Origin: a virus
Virus record (IMG/VR): IMGVR_UViG_3300025120_000286
Coordinates: 1-32,029 of that record
Reading direction: 5' to 3' (one strand)
Length of the DNA: 32,029 nucleotides
The position numbers and the translations under genes are program-made. Below the pieces are notes generated by a model that saw only the letters and a list, made by a program, of their open reading frames with translations, had not been told where the DNA came from and ran no database searches. Of this stretch, positions 15,071-23,247 are shown piece after piece. Positions within the stretch are counted from its first letter, which is position 1, and the number at the start of each line of letters is the position of its first letter.

Positions 15071-18000
15071 ATGGCATTAGAATTATCAGAAGAAGAATTT
15101 GAAAAACGAAAAAGTGAATTATCTTCACAACATTTTGAACAAAATGAAAGTAAAATTTTAGGTGATTATTTTAGTGAGGGTGATTTAACTGTTTTAACTT
15201 ATGGAAAATATTTCCCAGAAATATTAGATGATCTAAAAACAAATCCTGGGAAATATAGTGAAAACTCGACTGTAGAAAGTTTTAATTCTTATTTTTCAAA
15301 TTTAGGAGAACGTTACAGATTATACAATCGACCTCCTGTAGACCCTAAAATAGACGTTGCAGAAACAGGTGGTAGTCCTTTTCAAGATTTTAAAGAATTT
15401 TTAGGGTTTGAAAGAAATCCTGATATAGCTGAGTTACAACAAGCGGGTTTTTCTGGTTACGAAGAATATAAAGACCCTAATAGAAACATTATTGGTGCTA
15501 AAGGTCGGGATAGAAATTCTTTATTAAATATGAGTTATTACATGCCGCGTAATAAAACCCCTAGAGATTTAAAATTTGCATTAAACACTATTTATGAAAA
15601 AACAGGACAAAAAGGTAATGCTGAATGGGCGTTCCCTACTGATCCTAATAAAGGTATAGCTATAAAACAAGAAGGGGCTAATGATAATAAATACGTACTT
15701 TTTGATTTACCTCAATTCACCCCTATGCGTGATGTTCCTGATTTTTTACAGACAGAATCTATACCAATTATAGGGGAATTATTAGCGGTAAGAACTTTTG
15801 GTGCTAGAGGAGGTGGAAAAGATGTATTTAAAAATTCTACTGAAGTAGCGGGTATTGGGAAACTTAAAGAATGGACTACGACAGCGGCAAGTTTTGGGTT
15901 CGGTGCTGCTTTCGGTGATTATTTACGTTTACAATATGGTAGCCATATAGGAGCACACGACAGAACACAAGCCGAAATGGCAGCAGAATCAGGTATAACA
16001 GGACTTCTTTCTACAGCGGGTGTTGGTACCTTAGACGCTATTTCTAGAGGATTGCCTTTACTAAAAGATTTTTTTAGCAATAGAGTTATTCCAGATAGTG
16101 TTTTTGTAGATTTAGAAGAATCTATTATACGAGCTAAAAGAAGTGCTTCAGGTAAACCTGCTGATGGCATGCCTGTAAAAATAGACACCCCTTTTGGTCG
16201 AGTTTCTGACAAAAATTTTGAAATAACCACTCCTATAGGAAAACTTATTCGTAGTAATGTGGATGCTATTGGAACAGCAGCTCAAGAAATAACTACTAAA
16301 GAATTAGATGAAGCGGTTAGTAGTTTAATTCCAGGAGGAAGATTTATTTTAAGTAATTATTCAAAAGCTCAATACGATAGAGGAGAAACTACCCCCAGTT
16401 TAACATTAGGTTCCGCTAGTTTAGATAAAATAGCTGCAGAGTATGAAATTTTATTATTAAGAAATTCAAATGATCCTAAACTTAAAAAAATATATCAACA
16501 AATATTAAAAGGCGATCAGGAACTAATGCGAAGATTTTTAAATAATCTAAATAAAAATATTGGAGCTGAGATCGATCCCGACCTGACTAGTAATACTTTA
16601 GAAAATTTATTTAAAGATGATGCTTATGATCAATTAGATGCTATAGAAAAAGTTACTGCTAATGCTTTAGACAGTGTGTTAAAAAGCATGGGAGCAACGG
16701 ACATTGCAGAAGGTGGTTCAAGTTTATTTAAAAATGTTCCAGACCCTGTAATAAGCACTGAATTATTTAATAAAGAACAAACAAGACTAAGAGAAATTAG
16801 ATCAGGATATACAGAACCTTTTAGAGATAATTTTCTTAACACTGTTAAAGATCCACGTTACGAAAAATTAAGATCAGGAGCGGGTAAAACTAAAGGACCT
16901 GTAACTGAGTGGGCTAACCTTGCTAAACAATCTAAAGGTATTTTAACAGATTTTGATGCACTATCTGCTAAAGAAGATTTATATCAAATATTAGGTAGTG
17001 ACGGAGCAAATACTTTAAGAAAACTACAAGGATTAGGACCAAAAGTAGAAAACCAAAAAGGTACAGGGGGTAAATTTATAAGACCTGAATATACTTTAGA
17101 AGAATTAAACGGTGCTAGAGAAATATTAAATAAATATGCTTCTTCACAAACAGATAATCCTTTAAGTGCCGAGGCTGCAAGAAAATTAGAACGTGGGTTA
17201 GAACATCAAATGTATCAAACTTTAATAGAGGGAGCTAGTTTTGAATCAGGAATACCTGTCACTAGCTCTAAAAAACTAGGTGAGTGGATGCAACAAAACG
17301 AATACGGTATTGATATACAACAAGCCGCAATCGATCAAAGAAATGCAATCTATGATGCAAGTATTTTAATTGATATAGAGAAGACTCAAAATTCTGAAGA
17401 ATTTGTAATTAATTTATTTAATAATAAGGCAGGTAATGTTAAAAATACAAAAGTAGAAAATTTAGTTAAAGTTTTAACAGAAAGTAATGCTCCTGAATTA
17501 GGTGAAATTCAAGGCTCTGCTATAAGTGTGTTTGCAGATTTTATAAATAAACCTGTAAACGGAGAAGCACCTAAATCAATAGAAAGAGTTAGACGGGCTA
17601 AACAATTTATTAACGATAATAAAGGCACGCTACAAGCATTTTTTCCAAAAGAAACATACGGTAACTTGAACAATTTTAAACAATTTGAAAAAATAATATC
17701 TGACGTAGAAAATACCCAAGTAGCAATTAATGAAATACAAAATAATTTTAATAGTGGTTTTGGAAATATTGTTCAAGGCATTTTAAATGAGTCGTCTGGA
17801 GCAAAACAACAAGGAAATTTTGTACAACGTTTAACTTTTTTAAAACCTTATTTAGAAAATAATCCTATATTACAAGCAAAAACTGCTTCAGTTGCTAAAG
17901 CATGGTTATTAAGTAATGTTGTAGAAAGAGGAGCTGACGGTAGAAATATTTATGTACCTAAAAATTTAGATAAAATTTTGTATTCAGGTTTTGGACCAAA

Positions 18001-18514
18001 AGAAACGGGTTTAAGTTTTGAAGACGTTATGGCACCTTTAATAGGTCCTCAAGGTAAACAATATGTAAAAAATTTAGAAGAATTAGATTTAATATATAAA
18101 CGTTATAGTAGTAGGGAAATAGCGGTAGAAAGTATTAACAAAGAGTCTTTAGCACCACAGACTTCTTTTTTAGAAAGATTAATTTTTCCACCATTAACAC
18201 AAACAGGCAGACGAGTAACGGCAGTACGAACTATGGCAGCTCTTAATAGTGCTCGTTATTTAGGTGAATTGTTGTTAAGTCCTGATAAATTAAATACCGC
18301 AATTAAAAGTAGAAAAAGAAGATTAACTACACAAAATTATGTACGATATATGATAGCTATTGGTAGTTTAAATTTGTTTGATGCAACAAACGATTATAGA
18401 AATTATAATCCAAATACAAAAGAATATTCTAAAATTAAAACTTTACAATATACAGGTAATTCAGTAAATCAAATATTAAATAAAGTAGGTATTCAACAAA
18501 ATATCCCTAAATAA
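15071..18514 (+). CDS. Large internal virion / DNA-ejection protein candidate (1147 aa)
   Basis: The largest gene in the window (1147 codons). The protein is mainly helical and charged, with an N-terminal acidic segment and a Gly/Ala-rich region around residues 260-310 (AASFGFGAAFGDYLRL, ESGITGLLSTAGVGTLD) that could be a membrane-interacting stretch. Long coiled helical regions follow, and a basic C-terminal part (RKRRLTTQNYVRYMIAIG). It has no lytic transglycosylase or other catalytic motif that I can see. Size, position at the end of the virion-gene run and composition resemble the largest ejection (core) protein of podoviruses, such as T7 gp16, but without that protein's transglycosylase domain. 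It is preceded by an AAAAAAAGTT leader rather than a Shine-Dalgarno sequence, and it overlaps the next gene by TAATG. Confidence 0.58.
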   Translation: MALELSEEEFEKRKSELSSQHFEQNESKILGDYFSEGDLTVLTYGKYFPEILDDLKTNPGKYSENSTVESFNSYFSNLGERYRLYNRPPVDPKIDVAETGGSPFQDFKEFLGFERNPDIAELQQAGFSGYEEYKDPNRNIIGAKGRDRNSLLNMSYYMPRNKTPRDLKFALNTIYEKTGQKGNAEWAFPTDPNKGIAIKQEGANDNKYVLFDLPQFTPMRDVPDFLQTESIPIIGELLAVRTFGARGGGKDVFKNSTEVAGIGKLKEWTTTAASFGFGAAFGDYLRLQYGSHIGAHDRTQAEMAAESGITGLLSTAGVGTLDAISRGLPLLKDFFSNRVIPDSVFVDLEESIIRAKRSASGKPADGMPVKIDTPFGRVSDKNFEITTPIGKLIRSNVDAIGTAAQEITTKELDEAVSSLIPGGRFILSNYSKAQYDRGETTPSLTLGSASLDKIAAEYEILLLRNSNDPKLKKIYQQILKGDQELMRRFLNNLNKNIGAEIDPDLTSNTLENLFKDDAYDQLDAIEKVTANALDSVLKSMGATDIAEGGSSLFKNVPDPVISTELFNKEQTRLREIRSGYTEPFRDNFLNTVKDPRYEKLRSGAGKTKGPVTEWANLAKQSKGILTDFDALSAKEDLYQILGSDGANTLRKLQGLGPKVENQKGTGGKFIRPEYTLEELNGAREILNKYASSQTDNPLSAEAARKLERGLEHQMYQTLIEGASFESGIPVTSSKKLGEWMQQNEYGIDIQQAAIDQRNAIYDASILIDIEKTQNSEEFVINLFNNKAGNVKNTKVENLVKVLTESNAPELGEIQGSAISVFADFINKPVNGEAPKSIERVRRAKQFINDNKGTLQAFFPKETYGNLNNFKQFEKIISDVENTQVAINEIQNNFNSGFGNIVQGILNESSGAKQQGNFVQRLTFLKPYLENNPILQAKTASVAKAWLLSNVVERGADGRNIYVPKNLDKILYSGFGPKETGLSFEDVMAPLIGPQGKQYVKNLEELDLIYKRYSSREIAVESINKESLAPQTSFLERLIFPPLTQTGRRVTAVRTMAALNSARYLGELLLSPDKLNTAIKSRKRRLTTQNYVRYMIAIGSLNLFDATNDYRNYNPNTKEYSKIKTLQYTGNSVNQILNKVGIQQNIPK

Positions 18515-18909
18515 TGAATAATTTTTATAACACAGTATTTCAATCAATAGACGCGACAAACGCTAGAAGGTTTGCAAACAACGCAACAACTAACGCTACT
18601 GATCAATACGAAGCTGATGTTGCTGAGTATTTAAGTAACGAAGCGGGTAATCTTGAAAAAGGTATTGCAGGTTTATTAAATAAAGAAGTAGGTTTTAAAA
18701 GAAATCTAGGTGATGACGTTACCGCTAGTTTTGATTATAACTTTGGTAATGATCAAACTAACATGGGTATAGAAAAACGATTCGCTAACGGCGGTATGGT
18801 TTCTAATAATAATTCATTCGATAGTGGTATATCAGGGTTGCCAATGAGTGAACAAGGTGATACACTAACAACACAGATATTCCAAGCGGGATTTCGACCA
18901 AGGAGATAG
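18514..18909 (+). CDS. Small virion-associated protein, function unknown
   Basis: A 131-residue Asn/Ala-rich protein. A GLLNKEVGFKRNLGDDVTAS segment and a DYNFGNDQTNMGIEKRFANGGMV segment are beta-like, with the FANGG motif shared in form with the AADGG and AAEGG of two neighbouring proteins. It is coupled to the 1147-aa gene by TAATG and is followed two bases later by the repeat-rich 297-aa gene. A virion role is inferred from position; no known domain is recognised. Confidence 0.55.
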   Translation: MNNFYNTVFQSIDATNARRFANNATTNATDQYEADVAEYLSNEAGNLEKGIAGLLNKEVGFKRNLGDDVTASFDYNFGNDQTNMGIEKRFANGGMVSNNNSFDSGISGLPMSEQGDTLTTQIFQAGFRPRR

Positions 18910-18911
18910 AT

Positions 18912-19805
18912 ATGGCAGGTATAGAAGATTTAATGAATATAAGAACAGCAGGTGGTACGGCTAATGCACCACCTGCTGGAATGCCTATGGGTGGACCTCC
19001 TATGGGTGCACCCCCTATGGGTGGACCTCCTCCTGGAATGCCTATGGGTGGACCCCCTCCTGGAATGGGTGGAATGGCAGGTGGACCTCCTCCTGGAATG
19101 GGTGGACCCCCTCCTGGACCCCCTATGGGCGGTGGCGAATCAGCTCCTTCGATAGAAGAAGATGCAGGAGCGTTAGCTGAAGCAGTAGTTGGTAGAACTC
19201 AAGGTGATATCGATAGTGCTTTAAATATTTTAGATACTGCAAAAGCTATGTTAATGGCTAGTGTTGATCAAGAACCTATGATGGCTGCAGAAGGCGGACC
19301 AATGTATATGAATATGGGTGGTTCTGTTGACTATAAAATGAATGGCGGACCAATGTATATGAACATGGGTGGTGGATTAAAAGCTGTCCCTAATGATAAT
19401 CCAGGATTAAGTAAACTTCCTCAAGATGTACGAAACAATATGGGTTATATGAATATGGGTGGACCGTTGTACGCGGCTGAAGGTAAAGAAATATCCGATT
19501 CGGATACTTTAAGAGCTATGATAATGAATAGCTTACAAGATGATGACCCTTTAACTCAATTAGGTAGAAGAGCAACAGGTAGAGGTGTGTCTGATAAAGA
19601 TTTAGGAATGATGGAGGTTAGAAATACAGCGGATGAAATGCTTAATATCCTAAATCCTGGATATATGAGAGGTAGAGAACTGTCTGATAAAGATTTAGAA
19701 TTTGCAAAAAAAATTATTTCAAATACAAATGAAAGAAATAGAAATATGTCTGATAAAGATTTAGGTTTATCTGCTGACGCGTATTACGAACAATTTTTTA
19801 ACTAA
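18912..19805 (+). CDS. Repeat-rich virion protein (Pro/Gly/Met repeats, MYMNMGG and SDKDL repeats)
   Basis: A 297-residue protein. Residues about 20-75 are a Pro-Gly-Met collagen-like low-complexity run (GMPMGGPPMGAPPMGG pattern). A short acidic helical part follows (SIEEDAGALAEAVVG, ALNILDTAKAMLM), then three GG-P-MYMNMGG-type units and three SDKDL units at the C-terminus. No enzymatic feature is seen. Related Pro/Gly-rich proteins lie at the end of virion operons in uncultured marine phages, possibly as scaffold or head-decoration proteins. Its last eight bases overlap the convergent helicase gene, with no terminator between them. Confidence 0.6.
   Translation: MAGIEDLMNIRTAGGTANAPPAGMPMGGPPMGAPPMGGPPPGMPMGGPPPGMGGMAGGPPPGMGGPPPGPPMGGGESAPSIEEDAGALAEAVVGRTQGDIDSALNILDTAKAMLMASVDQEPMMAAEGGPMYMNMGGSVDYKMNGGPMYMNMGGGLKAVPNDNPGLSKLPQDVRNNMGYMNMGGPLYAAEGKEISDSDTLRAMIMNSLQDDDPLTQLGRRATGRGVSDKDLGMMEVRNTADEMLNILNPGYMRGRELSDKDLEFAKKIISNTNERNRNMSDKDLGLSADAYYEQFFN
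18969..19136 (+). repeat. Pro-Gly-Met low-complexity repeat
   Basis: Imperfect repeats of CCTCCTATGGGTGGA type encode PPMGG/PPPGM units. The run is far more GC-rich than the surrounding genome and should adopt an extended or polyproline II-like form. It may be unstable in length between relatives. Confidence 0.85.
19293..19373 (+). repeat. Near-identical MYMNMGG-coding repeats
   Basis: The segment beginning at 19293 (GGCGGACCAATGTATATGAA) recurs at 19344 with one silent T/C change, giving GGPMYMNMGG twice, 17 codons apart. A shorter degenerate copy is at about 19441-19466 (MGYMNMGGP). Confidence 0.8.
19588..19764 (+). repeat. Three identical 18-bp copies coding SDKDL
   Basis: TGTCTGATAAAGATTTAG is identical at 19588-19605, 19681-19698 and 19747-19764. 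Each copy is in frame and preceded by a Gly-Arg or Asn-Arg pair two residues earlier. The unequal spacing (93 and 66 bases) argues against simple slippage. Confidence 0.85.
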
Positions 19806-21240
19806 TCCAATCTTTCCATTTTTCGTCACCTAATACTTCCTGAGCGAGGTTTAGTTTATTACGTAACGCTTTTACGATTTTTTCGTCAACGGTACCTTTA
19901 GCAACTAAATCAATATAAGTTACTTTATTTGTTTGACCAATACGATGAGCACGATCTTCAGACTGTAAACGTTTTTCTAAATCATAATTGTTACTATAAT
20001 AAATAACATTACTCGCTTCGGTAAGCGTTATACCATAACCCCCTGTTTGAGTATTACTTATTAAATATTTCAATGGTGAATCAGGATTTTGAAAACGTCT
20101 AATTATTTCTTGTCGTTCCTCATCAGGAGTTTCCCCGTAATAAGTAGCTACGCTTTCTGTTCCCGCTAGTTCTTGAATCGTTTTTAATATTCTTTTTATA
20201 TCGTATTGATAGTTAGCCCAAATAATAGTTTTACCTTGTACTTCTGCTAAAATATCAATTAACTCATCTAAACGATTGCTTTTAACTTCTACTTCATTAC
20301 CTTGATCGTTTCTAACAAAACCACAAACCACTTGATGTAGTCGTAATATTTGAGTAAGTACAGAAGTAACGCTTACTGTTTCATGTGAATCTAACTCTGC
20401 CATAGCATAGTCTTTAAGCTCTTTATAAACTTTCTTTTGTTCAGGAGTTAATTCAACAAGTCTCCGTTGATAAATTTTATCAGGTAAATCTAGACACTCT
20501 TTCTTAAGCACCCTATAAGAAAACTCATTTACTTTTGTAGTTAATTCTTCTAAATGTTGATAACCTACCACTTGTCTAAAAGTTCTAGCTCCCATATTCC
20601 TGTTTATTAATTGTGCATATCTGTTTTGAAAAGAATAAAATGAGTTATGCCCTAACAAATCTTCTGATAGAAAAGCACTTTGACTATATAAGTCTAGGGG
20701 TGATTGAGTAACTGGAAAGCCTGTTAAAATCCTACGGTATTTAGTATTAATAGCTAATTTTAATAAGTTCTTAGTACGTTGTGCTTTAGGATTCTTAATA
20801 GTTGTAGACTCGTCAACAGCTATTAAAACATTATGTAATCTAATAAATTTTTCTACAAAAGCTACACCTTTTTTAGTACTGAAAGCTTCTACATTTATAA
20901 TTAGTATTTTTAAATCATCAGTAACTTCAAATAAATCAGTTAGTTCTTTTTTCTGTGTTTTAGTAGGTGCAGGATTCCAAACACCGATGCGTTTTAATAT
21001 ATGATCGGGCATATGAGCAGGTATTTCTTTTTCAGACCAGTTCCTATAAACCCCTTTAGGTGCGATTATAATAGCCGCATTTATACCACCTTTATCATAA
21101 AGGATAGATATATTATCAATAAGTACTTTAGATTTACCTGTACCCATTTCCATAAAATAAGCGTACTCTTGCTTATTCCATGATCTTTTTAACGCTTCAA
21201 GCTGATGCTCGTAAGGCTCTGTTTTAAACTTATATTTCAT
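19798..21240 (-). CDS. SNF2-type DEAD/H-box helicase/translocase
   Basis: A 480-residue SF2 ATPase of the SNF2-like group found in many phages. Motif I is EMGTGKS (31-37), motif II is VDES (142-145), motif III is LTGFP (172-176) and motif VI is QSEDRAHRIGQ (426-436). The helicase C domain has a YYGETPDEERQEII segment and an NTQTGGYGITL motif V. Such proteins move along dsDNA and may help replication, recombination or remodelling; no nuclease or other fused domain is present. It is the only minus-strand gene in the window, converging on the virion operon with an 8-base overlap. Its promoter probably lies in the AT-rich gap to its right (a TATAAT on the minus strand at 21266-21271). Confidence 0.9.
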   Translation of the reverse strand: MKYKFKTEPYEHQLEALKRSWNKQEYAYFMEMGTGKSKVLIDNISILYDKGGINAAIIIAPKGVYRNWSEKEIPAHMPDHILKRIGVWNPAPTKTQKKELTDLFEVTDDLKILIINVEAFSTKKGVAFVEKFIRLHNVLIAVDESTTIKNPKAQRTKNLLKLAINTKYRRILTGFPVTQSPLDLYSQSAFLSEDLLGHNSFYSFQNRYAQLINRNMGARTFRQVVGYQHLEELTTKVNEFSYRVLKKECLDLPDKIYQRRLVELTPEQKKVYKELKDYAMAELDSHETVSVTSVLTQILRLHQVVCGFVRNDQGNEVEVKSNRLDELIDILAEVQGKTIIWANYQYDIKRILKTIQELAGTESVATYYGETPDEERQEIIRRFQNPDSPLKYLISNTQTGGYGITLTEASNVIYYSNNYDLEKRLQSEDRAHRIGQTNKVTYIDLVAKGTVDEKIVKALRNKLNLAQEVLGDEKWKDWIS

Positions 21241-21265
21241 TATTACTTTCTAATTTCTAATACCG

Positions 21266-21271
21266 ATTATA
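21266..21271 (-). promoter_or_regulatory. Candidate -10 box for the helicase gene
   Basis: On the minus strand this reads TATAAT, 26 bases before the helicase ATG. No convincing -35 hexamer is present. The CTTAC/GTAAG inverted repeat lies just upstream, where a regulator could block RNA polymerase. Confidence 0.4.
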
Positions 21272-21272
21272 T

Positions 21273-21289
21273 CTTACAAATTAAGTAAG
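21273..21289. promoter_or_regulatory. Short inverted repeat, possible operator
   Basis: CTTAC (21273-21277) and GTAAG (21285-21289) are perfect inverted arms separated by seven bases, next to the candidate minus-strand -10 box. The arms are short, so chance cannot be excluded. Confidence 0.3.
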
Positions 21290-21440
21290 TTATAGCCCAA
21301 ACAAAAGAAATTACTCATGCCCTCTAATAGAATTCTTGAGTTTCTAATAATTTTTTCTTAAAACTAATATTGGTAATTCCTTATCGGACCGTACTTCTTT
21401 AAAGAATATATTAGATTATTAACGATATTAGTAATTCTTA

Positions 21441-21467
21441 AAAAGTTTTTTATAAAAGTTTTTTTAT
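21441..21467. repeat. Tandem AAAAGTTTTTTAT repeat
   Basis: Two adjacent copies, 13 and 14 bases long, lie in the AT-rich control region. They may be a DNA-bending A-tract/T-tract element or an unwinding site. Confidence 0.5.
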
Positions 21468-21493
21468 TTTTAAAACTACATATCCATAATAGC

Positions 21494-21520
21494 TTTACTT
21501 TGTCGGTATTGATATATACT
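21494..21520 (+). promoter_or_regulatory. Candidate early promoter
   Basis: TTTACT (21494-21499) and TATACT (21515-21520) are separated by 15 bases, 31 bases before the first early ATG at 21552, which has a strong AAGGAG (21542-21547). The CTTTACTTTG at 21493-21502 recurs exactly in front of the other early gene group at 26985-26994, which supports a shared regulatory role. The spacer is short for a sigma70 promoter. Confidence 0.5.
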
Positions 21521-21551
21521 ATTTAAAAACTAGAAATAAGAAAGGAGAAAA

Positions 21552-21878
21552 ATGACAGTATATGTTATACAAGAAGTCCCAGGACGAAACATCGCCTCTG
21601 CTCGGCAGTATGGAGATTTTGAAGTCTTGTTACCTTCTAACACACAGATTATGTTGAGTGCTTCTCCTTCGGTACGTAGAATGAAAAAAGTTTTACAAGA
21701 CTACAAGGAAGAAGACTACTTACTTTTAATAGGTGACCCCGCCGCAATTGGAGTAGCGTGTTCTATCGCTGCATATTATAACCGAGGACGATATAGTATC
21801 CTTAAATGGGATCGACAGGAAGGGGTATATTATCCTGTAGATATCGACTTACACCAGAAAGGAGAATTAGATGAATAA
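21552..21878 (+). CDS. Early phage protein, function unknown (108 aa)
   Basis: First gene of the early/replication cluster. A compact alpha/beta protein with YVIQEVPG and DYLLLIGDPAAIGVACSIAAYYNRG segments; a conserved unnamed family of marine phages opens its replication operon in the same way. The strong Shine-Dalgarno (AAGGAG, five bases from ATG) suggests high expression. It overlaps the next gene by eight bases. It could be a small regulator of replication, but no functional residue is recognisable. Confidence 0.7.
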   Translation: MTVYVIQEVPGRNIASARQYGDFEVLLPSNTQIMLSASPSVRRMKKVLQDYKEEDYLLLIGDPAAIGVACSIAAYYNRGRYSILKWDRQEGVYYPVDIDLHQKGELDE

Positions 21879-22443
21879 ACCCACCTTTGAAGACTTAGTC
21901 GGAGACGAAAACGTTCAGGAATGGACCAATGATGTCTCAGATAATGAACTTTCTACGGTTGCTACTTTAGCTAATAAACAATTAGAACTCGCTATAGAGT
22001 TAGAAGTGTTAGAAGTTGAAATAAAAGCTAAGAAAGAACAACTTCGTTTGACATCTGAGCAAGAGTTACCTGACGCTATGGCGGAAGCAGGACTTACTCA
22101 AATAGTACTTAAGACTGGAGAGAAAATCTCTGTCAATGAGTTCTATAGTGCTCACATATCTAAAGCAAACCAAGAAAAAGCGTATCAATGGTTAATATCT
22201 AATGGTCACGAGGACTTAATAAAGAACGAAGTTCTACTTAAGTTTGGTCGTGAAGAAAGCATGATAGTTGATGAAACTGTTGATGCTTTAAAATCCAGAG
22301 GACTTGCTCCCGAGGTACGCCAGAGCGTTCACCCAAGTACACTAAAAGCTTTTGTAAAAGAGCAGTTTACAGCGGGGAACGATATTCCAACCGAGCCTTT
22401 TGGTATCTATATAGGTACAAAAGCAATCATTAAAAAGGACTAA
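21871..22443 (+). CDS. Early phage protein, function unknown (190 aa)
   Basis: A 190-residue protein with a helical, Glu/Lys-rich N-terminal half (heptad-like LANKQLELAIELEVLEVEIK) and a beta-containing C-terminal part. It follows AAAGGAG and overlaps the previous gene; the next gene, the ssDNA-binding candidate, starts four bases after its stop. Similar proteins next to ssDNA-binding proteins are common in T7-like marine phages and usually lack an assigned function. The position suggests an accessory role in replication. Confidence 0.65.
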   Translation: MNKPTFEDLVGDENVQEWTNDVSDNELSTVATLANKQLELAIELEVLEVEIKAKKEQLRLTSEQELPDAMAEAGLTQIVLKTGEKISVNEFYSAHISKANQEKAYQWLISNGHEDLIKNEVLLKFGREESMIVDETVDALKSRGLAPEVRQSVHPSTLKAFVKEQFTAGNDIPTEPFGIYIGTKAIIKKD

Positions 22444-22447
22444 TATC

Positions 22448-23230
22448 ATGACTAATGAAAAAACAGAAATAGCTGAAAAGAAGGAGACGTCTATCAGCAC
22501 ATTTGACGATAATCTATTGTCAGGCGGTACAGGGTTAGAAGAAACTACTACGGAGGATTTCGCAATCCCCTTTATTAGAGTTCTACAACCTATGTCACCA
22601 CAACTAAATAAACAACACGGTAAGTATGTAGAGGGTGCTGGACAAGGCGATCTTTATAATACGGTTACTGGTGAAGCATACGACGGAGCTAAAGGTATTA
22701 GCATCGTTCCTTGTGCTTATACTAAGAAGTTTATTGAATGGGTACCTAGAGAGAAAGGCGGTGGTTTAGTCAACGCTAATCACGATATCTCTATTCTTAA
22801 CTCTTGTACTAGAGACGGAGAGTCTAGAAGGTATTTTACTAAAGAAGGTAATGAAATCGTAGAGACTGCACAATTCTTTGTGTTAGTAGTAAACGGAGAC
22901 GTTGCTCAACAAGCTGTTATTGCTTTTACTTCTACTCAATTAGGGGTAGCTAGAAAATGGTTAACGATGCTTAGAATGGCTAGAGTACAGAACTCTAAGG
23001 GTCTTTCAGTAGAAGCTCCTATGTTCGCTTATACATACTCTTTAGCTACTACTACTCAATCTAACGATAAAGGTAGTTGGAACGGCTACACGATCAGTCA
23101 AGAAGGTGCTACGGAGTTATCTGTAGCTATGATGGCTAAAGACTTTATGTCTGCGGCTAGGTCTGGTGATGTACAAGTTAAAGAAGAACAGCAGCAAGAT
23201 GTTGCGAATGCGGCTAACGAAGCATTTTAA
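22448..23230 (+). CDS. Putative single-stranded DNA-binding protein
   Basis: A 260-residue protein that I recognise by pattern as the group often called ssDNA-binding protein in uncultured marine podoviruses: a DFAIPFIRVLQPMSPQLNK start, a GDLYNTVTGEAYDGAKGISIV core and a WNGYTISQEGATELS segment. The acidic/Gln-rich tail ends in a terminal Phe (AANEAF), similar in principle to the acidic, Phe-ending tails of T7 gp2.5 and SSB that recruit replication partners. It stands between an accessory gene and the primase gene. The role is inferred from family memory and context; no OB-fold residues can be proven by eye. Confidence 0.55.
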   Translation: MTNEKTEIAEKKETSISTFDDNLLSGGTGLEETTTEDFAIPFIRVLQPMSPQLNKQHGKYVEGAGQGDLYNTVTGEAYDGAKGISIVPCAYTKKFIEWVPREKGGGLVNANHDISILNSCTRDGESRRYFTKEGNEIVETAQFFVLVVNGDVAQQAVIAFTSTQLGVARKWLTMLRMARVQNSKGLSVEAPMFAYTYSLATTTQSNDKGSWNGYTISQEGATELSVAMMAKDFMSAARSGDVQVKEEQQQDVANAANEAF

Positions 23231-23247
23231 TATAACGGAGAAATTTT

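Larger units (their letters stand above)
21241..21551. promoter_or_regulatory. Divergent AT-rich control region between the helicase and early genes
   Basis: A 311-bp gap with no ORF. It separates the minus-strand helicase from the plus-strand replication genes and must hold promoters for both. I see a minus-strand TATAAT (21266-21271), a short inverted repeat just beyond it, a near-repeat ATATTRGTAATTC at 21368 and 21425, a tandem AAAAGTTTTTTAT at 21441, and a plus-strand promoter candidate at 21494-21520. The strong AT skew would also suit a replication origin, but there is no iteron array or other proof. Confidence 0.6.

Noticed and set aside
18952-19155. Plus-strand ORF in another frame rich in Leu/Trp repeats
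   Set aside because: It is the shadow of the Pro-Gly-Met repeat in the 297-aa gene; repetitive DNA keeps all frames open.
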